Source of the DNA: an uncultured Rhodobiaceae bacterium
Lineage (GTDB): Bacteria > Pseudomonadota > Alphaproteobacteria > RS24
Direction of reading: 5' to 3'
Length of the DNA: 34,472 bases
Assembly (NCBI GenBank): GCA_937876775.1
Contig: CALEFA010000074.1
Span: forward strand, 1-34,472
Shown: positions 18,740 to 26,190 of the stretch, piece after piece
Layout of the letters: the number at the start of each line of letters is the position of its first letter
Position numbering within the stretch: the first letter of the stretch is position 1
Translations under genes and position numbers: made by a program
The notes under the pieces: model-generated
The model's input: the letters and a program-made list of their open reading frames with translations, nothing else
The model's database searches: none
Told to the model about the DNA's origin: nothing

Positions 18740-20099
18740 AATGAACCCCTAATTCTTCCATTAAGCTGAAAAATGTTGGGAAGCTGGTTTCAATCATCGA
18801 GGTGTCGTCGACGCTTATCGGCGCGGCGCTGGTCAGGCCGAGTACCAGAAACGACATGGCAATGCGGTGATCGTGACGGCTTTCAACCGTGCCACCACCA
18901 GCAACTTGTGCCTGCCCGCAACCGGTGACCGACAGACTATCCTCACCCTCTTCGACGGTGACACCATTAGCTCGTAAGCCATCGGCGATGGCGGATAAAC
19001 GGTCGCTTTCCTTGACCCGCAATTCGTGCAGGCCGGCCATTAATGTCGTGCCCTCAGCGCAGGCTGCAGCCATGGCTAGTGCCGGGTATTCATCAATCAT
19101 GGAGGGGGCAATATCCGCTGCCACGTCAACCGCCTTAAGTCGGCTATAGCGGATACGCAAATCAGCAACGCGTTCTCCGGCCTGCTGGCGTTCATCGCAA
19201 ATCTCAATATGCCCGCCCATTTCACGCAATACCCGAATGAGGCCGTCGCGTTGGGGGTTGAGCATGATATTCTTCAAAATCACATCCGAGTCCGGAACAC
19301 ATAATGCCGCTACCATTGGGAAAGCAGCCGATGAGGGGTCGCCCGGCACGTCAATGTTTGTGGCCTTTAAGTGGGCTTCACCGGTTAGCGTAACGATGTG
19401 CTGGGCTCCATGCCTTTGGCTCTCAACCTTCGCGCCAAACAAGCGCAACATGTTTTCGCTATGGTCGCGGGTAATGGGTGTTTCCCGCACAATGGTCTGA
19501 CCGGGGGCGTTTAAACCAGCCAGTAAAATGGCTGATTTGACCTGCGCCGAGGCAACCGGCGAAACATAGTCAATCGGCATCGGCGTTGGCGGGCCGGCTA
19601 GTCGAAGCGGTAAAGTGGTTTTTTCATTTGCGGTAATCTGCGCGCCCATCAAAGCCAAAGGATTGGTCACGCGCGCCATCGGGCGGGCTGATAATGAGGC
19701 ATCGCCAATAAATTCGGCGCTGATACCGGCGCCGGCCACAACCCCCATCACCAAACGTGCGCCTGTGCCCGAATTACCAAAATCGAGTGCCTCTTCGGGG
19801 CTGCGCAGTCCAGCCTGTCCGACTCCGGTCACTTGCCATGTACCATCGCCAAGCCGCTGCATTTGAGCCCCCATTTGCTGCATCACTCGGGCTGTCGCTA
19901 ACACATCCGTGCCTTCCAAAAGGCCTGTGATACGACTGCTACCGGTTGCCATGGCAGAAAGAATAAGGGCGCGATGTGAGATCGACTTATCGCCAGCCAT
20001 GGTGACGCTGCCGGCAAGCGGGGACTTACAAATATGTGCAATTGCAGGTTTTCTAGCCGGTTCCAAAGACCCGGAAGGGGGTTCTGTTTGAGACGTCAT
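18729..20099 (-). CDS. aroA: 3-phosphoshikimate 1-carboxyvinyltransferase (EPSP synthase), class II-like
   Basis: A 456-residue enzyme joining PEP and shikimate-3-phosphate in the shikimate pathway. Motifs are GDKSISHRALIL (PEP-binding lysine near 38), LDFGNSGTGARL (108-116), GDASLSARPM, SAQVKSAILLAGLN, TRDHSENML, DVPGDPSSAAFPMVAAL and ELRVKESDRLSAIADGL. The SAQVKS and RDHSEN segments and the overall sequence resemble the class II, CP4-like enzymes. At the position where CP4 has an alanine that blocks glyphosate, this protein keeps glycine (Gly111). It overlaps cmk, forming the usual aroA-cmk-rpsA series. A 146-bp gap with a palindrome separates it from the divergent acidic-protein gene. Confidence 0.96.
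   Translation of the reverse strand: MTSQTEPPSGSLEPARKPAIAHICKSPLAGSVTMAGDKSISHRALILSAMATGSSRITGLLEGTDVLATARVMQQMGAQMQRLGDGTWQVTGVGQAGLRSPEEALDFGNSGTGARLVMGVVAGAGISAEFIGDASLSARPMARVTNPLALMGAQITANEKTTLPLRLAGPPTPMPIDYVSPVASAQVKSAILLAGLNAPGQTIVRETPITRDHSENMLRLFGAKVESQRHGAQHIVTLTGEAHLKATNIDVPGDPSSAAFPMVAALCVPDSDVILKNIMLNPQRDGLIRVLREMGGHIEICDERQQAGERVADLRIRYSRLKAVDVAADIAPSMIDEYPALAMAAACAEGTTLMAGLHELRVKESDRLSAIADGLRANGVTVEEGEDSLSVTGCGQAQVAGGGTVESRHDHRIAMSFLVLGLTSAAPISVDDTSMIETSFPTFFSLMEELGVHFER
18746..18750 (-). promoter_or_regulatory. Ribosome binding site supporting the cmk TTG start
   Basis: AGGGG on the minus strand, inside the last codons of aroA, lies six bases before TTG 18739. Confidence 0.5.
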
Positions 20100-20157
20100 G
20101 CCATGGTTTTCACCAATTTAGCCGAGCGCGTCAAGTGGGCCGTGTGCGGATATTTTA

Positions 20158-20179
20158 CAAAAACCAATATTTGTTTTTG
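20158..20179. promoter_or_regulatory. 22-bp near-perfect palindrome in the aroA / FYDLN divergent promoter region
   Basis: The arms CAAAAACCAAT and ATTTGTTTTTG match at 10 of 11 positions with no spacer. The right arm overlaps a consensus TTGACA (20177-20182) that points towards the FYDLN gene. This is the layout of an operator, but the binding protein is unknown. The -10 at 17-bp spacing is poor (CAATCA). Confidence 0.4.
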
Positions 20180-20245
20180 ACACTTGCCCCGCTTCATGGC
20201 AATCAGACGAGTGTTAGGATATTAGGCTCTTTAAGGGAATGTAAT

Positions 20246-20626
20246 ATGGTTGACCCAAAACTTGGTACAAAACGTAGTTGTGAGGCCTGTGAGGCCAGAT
20301 TTTACGACCTTAATAAGAATCCGGCTGTTTGCCCAAAGTGCGGTCACAGTTTCGACCCAACTGCGGTTATCGCCGCGGTTGCGACGCGCAAAATTGAGCC
20401 AAAGGTTGAACCAGAAGTCGAAGACAATGAAGATGAGTTGGATGACGACGAAGATGCGTTGAGCCTCGACGCCATGGTCGATGATGAAGTCGATGATGAC
20501 GATGACGAGGATCTGCCAGCCTTCGACGATGCGCCAGACGATGATAGCTTGCTTGATGATGACGACGTCGATGACGACGATGATGATGACGCAGCCTTCC
20601 TCGATGAGGACGACGACGATATCTAG
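20246..20626 (+). CDS. FYDLN_acid family protein (TIGR02300) with zinc-ribbon-like CxxC pairs and an acidic tail
   Basis: A 127-residue protein of unknown function. Residues 1-45 form a small ordered head: LGTKRSCEACEARFYDLNKN followed by PAVCPKCGHSFDP. Two CxxC pairs flank the family-defining FYDLN motif, as in part of the family, and could hold zinc. The rest is a low-complexity acidic tail in which most residues are Asp or Glu, encoded by long runs of GAT/GAC. The start is ATG 20246, with AAGGGA eight bases upstream; the open frame extends further up but family members begin here. It sits next to tRNA-Ala and opposite aroA, a conserved alphaproteobacterial neighbourhood. An RNA-polymerase or nucleic-acid-mimic role would be speculation. 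Confidence 0.88.
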   Translation: MVDPKLGTKRSCEACEARFYDLNKNPAVCPKCGHSFDPTAVIAAVATRKIEPKVEPEVEDNEDELDDDEDALSLDAMVDDEVDDDDDEDLPAFDDAPDDDSLLDDDDVDDDDDDDAAFLDEDDDDI

Positions 20627-20680
20627 TTCGGCAGGCCATAATTTATTGGCCGCAATGAAATAGCATTTTGCGACAAATTT

Positions 20681-20709
20681 TTGTTGATTAGCGTGGCGCG
20701 TTAGATTAG
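20681..20709 (+). promoter_or_regulatory. Possible promoter of tRNA-Ala
   Basis: TTGTTG (20681-20686) could serve as a -35. TAGATT (20702-20707, spacing 15) or GATTAG (20704-20709, spacing 17) could be the -10. The mature tRNA would begin some 34 bases later. No strong terminator separates this region from the acidic-protein gene. Confidence 0.35.
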
Positions 20710-20742
20710 CTTCCGCTCGCTACTCGATATTCGTGAAGCGAA

Positions 20743-20818
<76 letters not shown>

Positions 20819-20921
20819 TTTCCCCAAATTATAATAAATATGACGGCGCATTGTGTGTTGCGGCGGCCTGTGCCAATTTGAGCACTCTTCAGATTGAAAA
20901 ATTATCAGCGGGTCGAGTAGG

Positions 20922-22148
20922 GTGACTGTTAAGCCGAAAAAAATTCTGATTGTCGGTGCTGGCATAGGCGGGCTGACGACAGCGCTTGCCTGTTTGCATC
21001 ATGGGTTTGAGGTGCAGGTTTTGGAACAGGCGCCAGCTCTTGAGAACATGGGAGCCGGCATTCAAATTCCGCCCAATGCCAGCAAAATACTGGCCGCTCT
21101 CGGGCTTGAACAAGAGATTGCTGCACACGCGTTTCGACCGCAGGCCCTGCAAACCCGCATGGGTCAAAGCGGACGGCAGGTGTTTTCTATCGCCCTAGAT
21201 GCTAAAACCCTGAACCATTGGGGCGCTGCCTATTATCATATTCATCGGGCTGATTATGTCGCTGTTCTAAGCACGGCTTTGCAGGTGCGGGCTAACAATG
21301 CTTTGCTGTTGAATGCTGCCTTTAGCCATTACCAGCAAACCGCCGATGGTGTGGTGGCACATATGGCTGATGGCCGCCAATTCCATGGCGACATCTTAAT
21401 AGGTGCCGATGGCTTGCGTTCGTCTGTGCGGCAGCAAATTTTGGGTCCCGAGCAGCCACGTTTCACTGGCAATATGGCGTGGCGTGCTGTCGTGCCCTTA
21501 GCGGCGCTTGAGTGCCCGCCGCCGACCAGTGCCTGCGTTTGGATGGGGCCGGGCCGCCATGCGGTCACCTATCATTTGGGCGATGGTTTGGTGAATTTTA
21601 TTGGTGTCGTTGAGCGCCAAGATTTTCTGCAAGAAGATTGGCACACGACAGGCGCGCGCCAACAGGCGGCGGCTGATTTTGCCGATTGGCATCCAATGAT
21701 TACCGGCCTTATTGACAAAGCCGAGGCTTTGCATTGCTGGGGGTTATACGACCGCCAAACACTCAGCACATGGGTTGATGGGCGCGTCGGTTTACTTGGG
21801 GATGCGGCGCATCCGATGTTGCCATTTATGGCGCAGGGCGCAGCCATGGCGGTTGAAGATGGTTGGGCGCTGGCTCGTTGTTTGGCGTCTTATGCGTCTG
21901 ATACGCCTCGTGCCGCGCTAAATATTGCTGACGCTTTGGGTGATTATCAACGCCATCGTTTGCCGCGCACACAAGCCGCGCAGAATGCCTCACGGCGCAA
22001 TGCAAAGACGTTTCACCGGTCAACGGTGGTCTCGCAATTGGCCAATTATGGGCCGATGTGGCTGGGTGGAAAATGGGCGCCCAATCTGGTACGCCAGCGT
22101 CTAGATTGGCTTTATTGCCATGATGAGACGGCGGTTACTGTTGGCTAA
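20922..22148 (+). CDS. FAD-dependent aromatic-ring monooxygenase (salicylate-hydroxylase-like)
   Basis: A 408-residue class A flavoprotein monooxygenase that would use NAD(P)H and O2. The N-terminal dinucleotide fold is ILIVGAGIGG (9-17). The DG motif that contacts both FAD and NAD(P)H is LIGADGLRSSVR (~157-168). The GD motif is GDAAHPMLPFMAQGAAMAVEDG (~292). The overall pattern (LEQAPALENMGAGIQIPPNASKIL) resembles salicylate 1-monooxygenase and 3-hydroxybenzoate 6-hydroxylase. The substrate cannot be read from sequence; no aromatic ring-cleavage genes are nearby. It starts with GTG 20922 and has a poor ribosome site. It ends convergently with the phosphotransferase gene, overlapping it by 14 bases. 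Confidence 0.88.
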   Translation: MTVKPKKILIVGAGIGGLTTALACLHHGFEVQVLEQAPALENMGAGIQIPPNASKILAALGLEQEIAAHAFRPQALQTRMGQSGRQVFSIALDAKTLNHWGAAYYHIHRADYVAVLSTALQVRANNALLLNAAFSHYQQTADGVVAHMADGRQFHGDILIGADGLRSSVRQQILGPEQPRFTGNMAWRAVVPLAALECPPPTSACVWMGPGRHAVTYHLGDGLVNFIGVVERQDFLQEDWHTTGARQQAAADFADWHPMITGLIDKAEALHCWGLYDRQTLSTWVDGRVGLLGDAAHPMLPFMAQGAAMAVEDGWALARCLASYASDTPRAALNIADALGDYQRHRLPRTQAAQNASRRNAKTFHRSTVVSQLANYGPMWLGGKWAPNLVRQRLDWLYCHDETAVTVG

Positions 22149-23544
22149 CGTGCCATTTTTCCCGAGCCACGCTGAGCCCGGCGTAACGCGGCTGATGCAT
22201 GGTTAGACGCTCCAATGCCGAGAGGCGCAAATGCGTCCATAGGCCAGCTGTCGACAGGCTCATCTGTCCGCTATACAGCGCTGCACATAGTTCGGCATGG
22301 CTGACACCCAGCGTGGCCAAACGTTGTTTTGCCGCTGCCTCAAAATGCGGGCCATAATCAGTCATCCGCTGAATAATCGACAAAGTATTGGCGCCAACGC
22401 GGGCGTTAAATAAATGGCTACCAGTTTCGCGAGCCATTAAATCTTCTTTTATCCAGCCGCTCATGGCGGTCAATAATTCACTGATCTGTGGCTCGGCCGA
22501 TTGAACAGTGGTTTGCGGTAGATCAAAAGGCGCGTTCAATGGCCCACTGAGGCCAGCGTCGTCCTCCAGCATCAACAGCAAATCAAGCTCAACTTCTGAT
22601 GCACGTGTGCCAATCAATGCGCGCTCCATCGAGCGGTCGAGGCCGTTGCGCCAAATATCGGTCATTTTGAGTGTCATCATGCCCCAGCGCAAAGTCGCGT
22701 AGACCAGCCAGAAATTAAACCGTTGGCGGTCAATGGTTTGTCCGCTAACGCGTTGATAGGCGGCCAATAGGTCATCAATCTGACCGACCCCGCCAACGGC
22801 TCGGTCATAATTGCCAAACCGCCATGACGGCATACACAACCAAGCCAAATCCTCAGCCGGATCGCCAATATGCGCCAATTCCCAATCGAGCACGGCCGAC
22901 ATGCCATTGTTGTCGATTAGTAAATTGCCCATGCGGAAATCGCCATGCAGCAAACAAGCCGGCACTTCGTCGGGTATATTTTTTTCAAGCCAATTTAACG
23001 CGTAAGAGTAGATTGGAATTTGCACGCCAAACATATCCAATGCGGCTTTCAAATTAGATAGATTTTGTTCGATCGTTAAGGCCGGTAAATCGACGGTGAC
23101 GCGCGCGGGCGCGATGGCATGAATTTTCGCCAATTGTTCAGCGCATTGTTCGGTAAACTTCGCCAGTGCACTGGCATAATTGGGGTCTTTAAACAGCTTA
23201 TAGGGCAATGCTTCACCCTCAATGCGCGCCATTACAAAACCAACGCCGAGGTCGTCGTCAGCGGTCAGTCGACCAATCACTTGTGGTGCGCTGACGCCAT
23301 TTTCATAAGCCAGTGTCACCACACTGGCCTCATGGTTCAACGACAGGCCACTACTGTTTTCCGTCGGCGGCACACCACCAGGGTGGCGGCGCAAAATAAG
23401 CGGTTGTCCGGCACATTCAAAGGCCCAAATTTCCATATTTGCGCCAGCCGTCAGGCGACTAATGTCTTGGGCTGGGCTGTTAAAATGGCGCTGGCAGAAA
23501 ACCTGCAACCCATCATTGATTTTGCTACGCGTGTCGATTGTCAT
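22135..23544 (-). CDS. Phosphotransferase (APH/ACAD10-like kinase fold) fused to a DUF6285-like C-terminal domain
   Basis: About 469 residues. Residues ~1-335 are a protein-kinase-like aminoglycoside-phosphotransferase fold: SRLTAGANMEIWAF (nucleotide loop), LILRRHPGG with the ATP-contacting region, the catalytic loop LLHGDFRMGNLL and the metal motif VLDWELAHIGDPAEDLAWLCM. This resembles the ACAD10/11-type kinases often found with acyl-CoA dehydrogenases. The last ~110 residues (from ISELLTAMSGWIKEDL through FNARVGANTLSIIQR) resemble DUF6285, which is usually a separate neighbouring gene. The start is ATG 23544; a TTG 12 codons upstream is possible. No acyl-CoA dehydrogenase is adjacent, so the substrate is unknown. 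Aminoglycoside resistance is unlikely. Confidence 0.82.
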   Translation of the reverse strand: MTIDTRSKINDGLQVFCQRHFNSPAQDISRLTAGANMEIWAFECAGQPLILRRHPGGVPPTENSSGLSLNHEASVVTLAYENGVSAPQVIGRLTADDDLGVGFVMARIEGEALPYKLFKDPNYASALAKFTEQCAEQLAKIHAIAPARVTVDLPALTIEQNLSNLKAALDMFGVQIPIYSYALNWLEKNIPDEVPACLLHGDFRMGNLLIDNNGMSAVLDWELAHIGDPAEDLAWLCMPSWRFGNYDRAVGGVGQIDDLLAAYQRVSGQTIDRQRFNFWLVYATLRWGMMTLKMTDIWRNGLDRSMERALIGTRASEVELDLLLMLEDDAGLSGPLNAPFDLPQTTVQSAEPQISELLTAMSGWIKEDLMARETGSHLFNARVGANTLSIIQRMTDYGPHFEAAAKQRLATLGVSHAELCAALYSGQMSLSTAGLWTHLRLSALERLTMHQPRYAGLSVAREKWHVSQQ

Positions 23545-23613
23545 GGCCGCATGATAGGAGCAAGCTGGGCCGTCGGTCAAACCAACAATTGATGATATTG
23601 GCTTGCCATATAG

Positions 23614-23637
23614 GGTCTTGGCGACTTAAGGTCTTGG
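23614..23637. repeat. Short direct repeat upstream of the yghU-like gene
   Basis: GGTCTTGG occurs twice with a 16-bp period (23614-23621 and 23630-23637), just before the yghU-like ribosome site. It could be a regulatory half-site pair or chance. Confidence 0.3.
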
Positions 23638-23656
23638 TCTGTAAACGGAGAATATC

Positions 23657-24508
23657 ATGAGCGAAAAAGCATATAAGCCAGCTAAAATATGGACCTGGAA
23701 CAAAGGCAATGGCGGACGTTTTGCCAATATCAACCGGCCAATAGCCGGGGCTATTGAAGACAAGCAATTGCCGGTTGGGAAACATCCATTCCAGCTTTAT
23801 TCATTGGGCACGCCCAATGGTGTGAAGGTGACCGTCATGCTTGAGGAATTGCTCGCACTGGGCCACAAAGGGGCTGAATATGACGCTTGGCTGATTAATA
23901 TTGGGGAAGGCGAACAATTCGGAAGCGGTTTTGTCGACATTAATCCGAACTCGAAAATTCCAGCGCTGATGGACCGCAGTGGCGAGCAACCGCAACGGTT
24001 GTTTGAGTCGGGCGCCATGTTGATGCATTTGGCGGAAAAATTTGATGCTTTCTTGCCGGCTGGTGGCACGCCGCGCAGCGAATGTTTGTCGTGGCTGTTC
24101 TGGCAAATGGGCAGCGCGCCTTATCTTGGCGGTGGGTTTGGTCATTTCTATGCTTATGCGCCAGAGCCAATGGAATATTGCATCGACCGGTTTGCCATGG
24201 AAGTGAAGCGGCAGCTAGATGTGTTGAATCAGCATTTGGCCGAGAATGAATATATGGCTGGTGATGACTATACGATTGCGGATATCGCTATTTGGCCATG
24301 GTATGGAGCGATGGCTAAAGGCCTGCTCTATGAGGCTGGCGAGTTTTTACAGGTTCACGAATATACTCACCTCATTCGCTGGACCGACCAAATTGCGCAA
24401 CGCCCAGCGGTTAAGCGCGGGCGTATTGTCAACCGCCCATGGGGGGAAGAAAAATCACAACTGGCTGAGCGCCATGACGCCAGCGATTTTGATGGCTTGA
24501 ACGTTTAA
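23657..24508 (+). CDS. yghU: Glutathione-dependent disulfide-bond oxidoreductase, YghU type
   Basis: A 283-residue glutathione-transferase homologue matching E. coli YghU along its length. It has the N-terminal extension YKPAKIWTWNKGNGGRFANINRP, then HPFQLYSLGTPNGVKVTVMLEELLALG (thioredoxin fold with the Asn of TPNG near the active site), the glutathione-binding NPNSKIPAL and FESGAML, and the helical domain with WLFWQMGSAPYLGGGFGHFY. It ends in PAVKRGRIVNR and RHDASDF. YghU-type proteins bind two glutathione molecules and act as disulfide reductases rather than conjugating enzymes. The ribosome site GGAG lies 7 bases before the ATG. It is divergent from the phosphotransferase and ends at a shared bidirectional terminator. 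Confidence 0.93.
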   Translation: MSEKAYKPAKIWTWNKGNGGRFANINRPIAGAIEDKQLPVGKHPFQLYSLGTPNGVKVTVMLEELLALGHKGAEYDAWLINIGEGEQFGSGFVDINPNSKIPALMDRSGEQPQRLFESGAMLMHLAEKFDAFLPAGGTPRSECLSWLFWQMGSAPYLGGGFGHFYAYAPEPMEYCIDRFAMEVKRQLDVLNQHLAENEYMAGDDYTIADIAIWPWYGAMAKGLLYEAGEFLQVHEYTHLIRWTDQIAQRPAVKRGRIVNRPWGEEKSQLAERHDASDFDGLNV

Positions 24509-24532
24509 AGCGTTTACCGACAGATCAGGAAA

Positions 24533-24567
24533 TAAAACGGTGGCAGGAATTCTGCCACCGTTTTTTT
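24533..24567. terminator. Bidirectional rho-independent terminator between yghU and hpf
   Basis: The perfect 10-bp stem ACGGTGGCAG / CTGCCACCGT encloses a 5-base loop (24537-24561). On the plus strand seven Ts follow. On the minus strand an A-rich tract at 24531-24537 gives a T-rich tail. It can serve both convergent genes; its T run reaches the hpf stop codon. Confidence 0.85.
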
Positions 24568-25162
24568 AGGCACTAGCGGATTTGCCGGTGCCTTCATCTG
24601 GCTCGAGTTCGAGCCAACCAATATTTTTATCGCTGCGCGTATACACCAGATTGAGCCGGTTTTGCGATAGGGTACGGAAAAGCACAAAACTATCATCGCC
24701 CAGTTCAAGCTGCATTACCGCCTCGCTAACCGACAAATGCGGCACACGCTTGCTGTTTTCTGCCACAATCACCGGCGCATAATCTTCCGGTAATTCCTCT
24801 ATATCGGCCTCTGGCGCTAGTATTTTTTCCGGCGCACTAGGCACGACATCATTGAGGCGACGTTGACCATCATGACTTTTGAGGCGTCGTTTATAGCGGC
24901 GCAATTGTTTTTCAATTTTGGTAATTGACTGGTCAAAGCTCAAATACACATCGGCGTCGCTGCCGGATGCGTGCAGGTAAAAGCCGCTGTCTAAATGCAT
25001 GGAACACGCTGACTCAAAATAATTTCCTTGTTTGGAGAAAGTGACATTTACATCCGCCGGTCGGTCAAAATATTTGCTGATGGCGTCACTAAAACGCTCT
25101 TCCACATGGGTGCGTAGGGCTTCGCCAGTTTCCATATGTCTTCCGGTAATATGAATATTCAT
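24566..25162 (-). CDS. hpf: Ribosome hibernation promoting factor, long form
   Basis: A 198-residue long-type HPF. Residues ~1-100 are the RaiA-like ribosome-binding domain (MNIHITGRHMETGEALRTHVEERF, LHASGSDADVYLSFDQSITKIEKQLRRYKRRLK). Residues ~138-190 are the dimerisation domain (VSEAVMQLELGDDSFVLFRT...RLNLVYTRSDKNIGWLELE). Long HPF joins two 70S ribosomes into inactive 100S particles in stationary or stressed cells. A strong GGAG lies 7 bases before the ATG. In many proteobacteria hpf follows rpoN and precedes ptsN; here it follows lptB directly after a 162-bp gap and nothing follows it on its strand in the window. Confidence 0.93.
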   Translation of the reverse strand: MNIHITGRHMETGEALRTHVEERFSDAISKYFDRPADVNVTFSKQGNYFESACSMHLDSGFYLHASGSDADVYLSFDQSITKIEKQLRRYKRRLKSHDGQRRLNDVVPSAPEKILAPEADIEELPEDYAPVIVAENSKRVPHLSVSEAVMQLELGDDSFVLFRTLSQNRLNLVYTRSDKNIGWLELEPDEGTGKSASA

Positions 25163-25180
25163 GTTCTCTCCTTTTCTTTG

Positions 25181-25258
25181 GCCTGCTGCGTTGGATTGCA
25201 GCCCACCATCTGCTTGCGGTTAGCGCCACAGCAGGCGGAGACATCAGGCTCACGCCTG
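25181..25258 (-). promoter_or_regulatory. Structured leader upstream of hpf
   Basis: The 162-bp lptB-hpf gap holds an 8-bp perfect inverted repeat, GCCTGCTG (25181-25188) with CAGCAGGC (25229-25236). A smaller GCAG/CTGC pair is nested inside, and a neighbouring hairpin CAGGC-TCAC-GCCTG lies at 25245-25258. There is no T run, so it is not an obvious lptB terminator. It may be an mRNA leader structure. A weak promoter candidate (TTGAGG, then CATAGT at spacing 15) lies upstream around 25265-25291. Confidence 0.35.
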
Positions 25259-25324
25259 TCGGTGACTATGCACACAAAAATTCTGCCTCAAATTTGAATG
25301 AGAGTCTAGCGTCGCCGGCAGCGT

Positions 25325-26116
25325 TTACAGTGAGAAGTCGGTGCCGAGATAACTGGCGCGCACCTCTGGATGAGCGACAATTTCTTCGGCTGTGCCTTCC
25401 ATCAGCACTTGCCCGTCATGAATAATCACTGCGCGGTCAATAATACCTAGGGTTTCACGCACATTATGATCGGTAATCAACACGCCGAGGCCGCGTTGTT
25501 TAAGCTTGGCGACCAAGTCGCGGATATCATTAATGGCAATCGGGTCAATGCCGGCAAAGGGTTCATCAAGTAGAATAAAGCTCGGATTGCTGGCCAGTGC
25601 GCGGGCGATTTCAGCGCGCCGTCTTTCGCCGCCAGACAGGGCTTGGCCCGGCGCATGGCGCACATGGCCAATGGAAAAATCATCAAGCAATTCTTCCAAT
25701 CGCATCATTCGCACATCGCGGTCGGGCTCGGTTGCTTCTAAAATAGATAGAATGTTCTTCTCAACGCTTAGCGTACGGAAAATCGATGCTTCTTGCGGTA
25801 AATAACCAATCCCCATGCGGGCCCGACGATACATCGGTAACAATGAGACATCATGGCCGTCAATCATCACCTGACCACTATCTGGGCGGATGAGACCGGT
25901 AATCATGTAAAATGTGGTAGTCTTACCGGCGCCATTAGGCCCCAAAAGGCCAATCGCTTCACGCCGATCAAATTGCAAAGAAACGTTTTTGACAACCACG
26001 CGATTGCCAAAACTTTTAGTCAATTGATAAGCTCCCAAACCGCCTTTATTGAGCGCGTCATGGGCGCCATCGGTTTTGCTCGCAGGCGTTTTCTTTGGTG
26101 CTTTACTGGCGGTCAT
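25325..26116 (-). CDS. lptB: LPS export ABC transporter ATP-binding protein LptB
   Basis: A 263-residue ABC ATPase that powers LPS extraction from the inner membrane with LptF, LptG and LptC. The first ~30 residues are a family-variable Lys/Ala-rich extension. Walker A is LLGPNGAGKTTTFYMITG, the Q-loop region is GIGYLPQEASIFRTLSVEKN, the ABC signature is ALSGGERRRAEIARAL, Walker B is FILLDEPFAGIDP and the switch histidine is in LITDHNVRETL. LptB-specific features are the Q-loop sequence and the closing VRASYLGTDF. It lies 74 bases after lptA. lptF and lptG are not in the window. Confidence 0.95.
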   Translation of the reverse strand: MTASKAPKKTPASKTDGAHDALNKGGLGAYQLTKSFGNRVVVKNVSLQFDRREAIGLLGPNGAGKTTTFYMITGLIRPDSGQVMIDGHDVSLLPMYRRARMGIGYLPQEASIFRTLSVEKNILSILEATEPDRDVRMMRLEELLDDFSIGHVRHAPGQALSGGERRRAEIARALASNPSFILLDEPFAGIDPIAINDIRDLVAKLKQRGLGVLITDHNVRETLGIIDRAVIIHDGQVLMEGTAEEIVAHPEVRASYLGTDFSL

Positions 26117-26190
26117 TTATTTTCCGATACATTTACCGTTGTCAGACTAGCCTAAAGCGGTTCGACTGCAAAGCGCTTGGCGGGCAAAGT

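Noticed and set aside
20430-20626. GAY-rich repetitive DNA as a possible repeat element or CRISPR-like array
   Set aside because: It is the coding sequence of the acidic tail; there are no regular spacers, and periodicity is that of Asp codons.
22135-23544. Aminoglycoside resistance gene
   Set aside because: The kinase fold is shared, but the sequence pattern (LDWELAHIGDPAEDLAWL and a DUF6285-like tail) points to the ACAD10-like group rather than resistance enzymes.
23119-23592. 157-residue open frame opposite the phosphotransferase
   Set aside because: Covers the phosphotransferase N-lobe in antisense and has no independent evidence.
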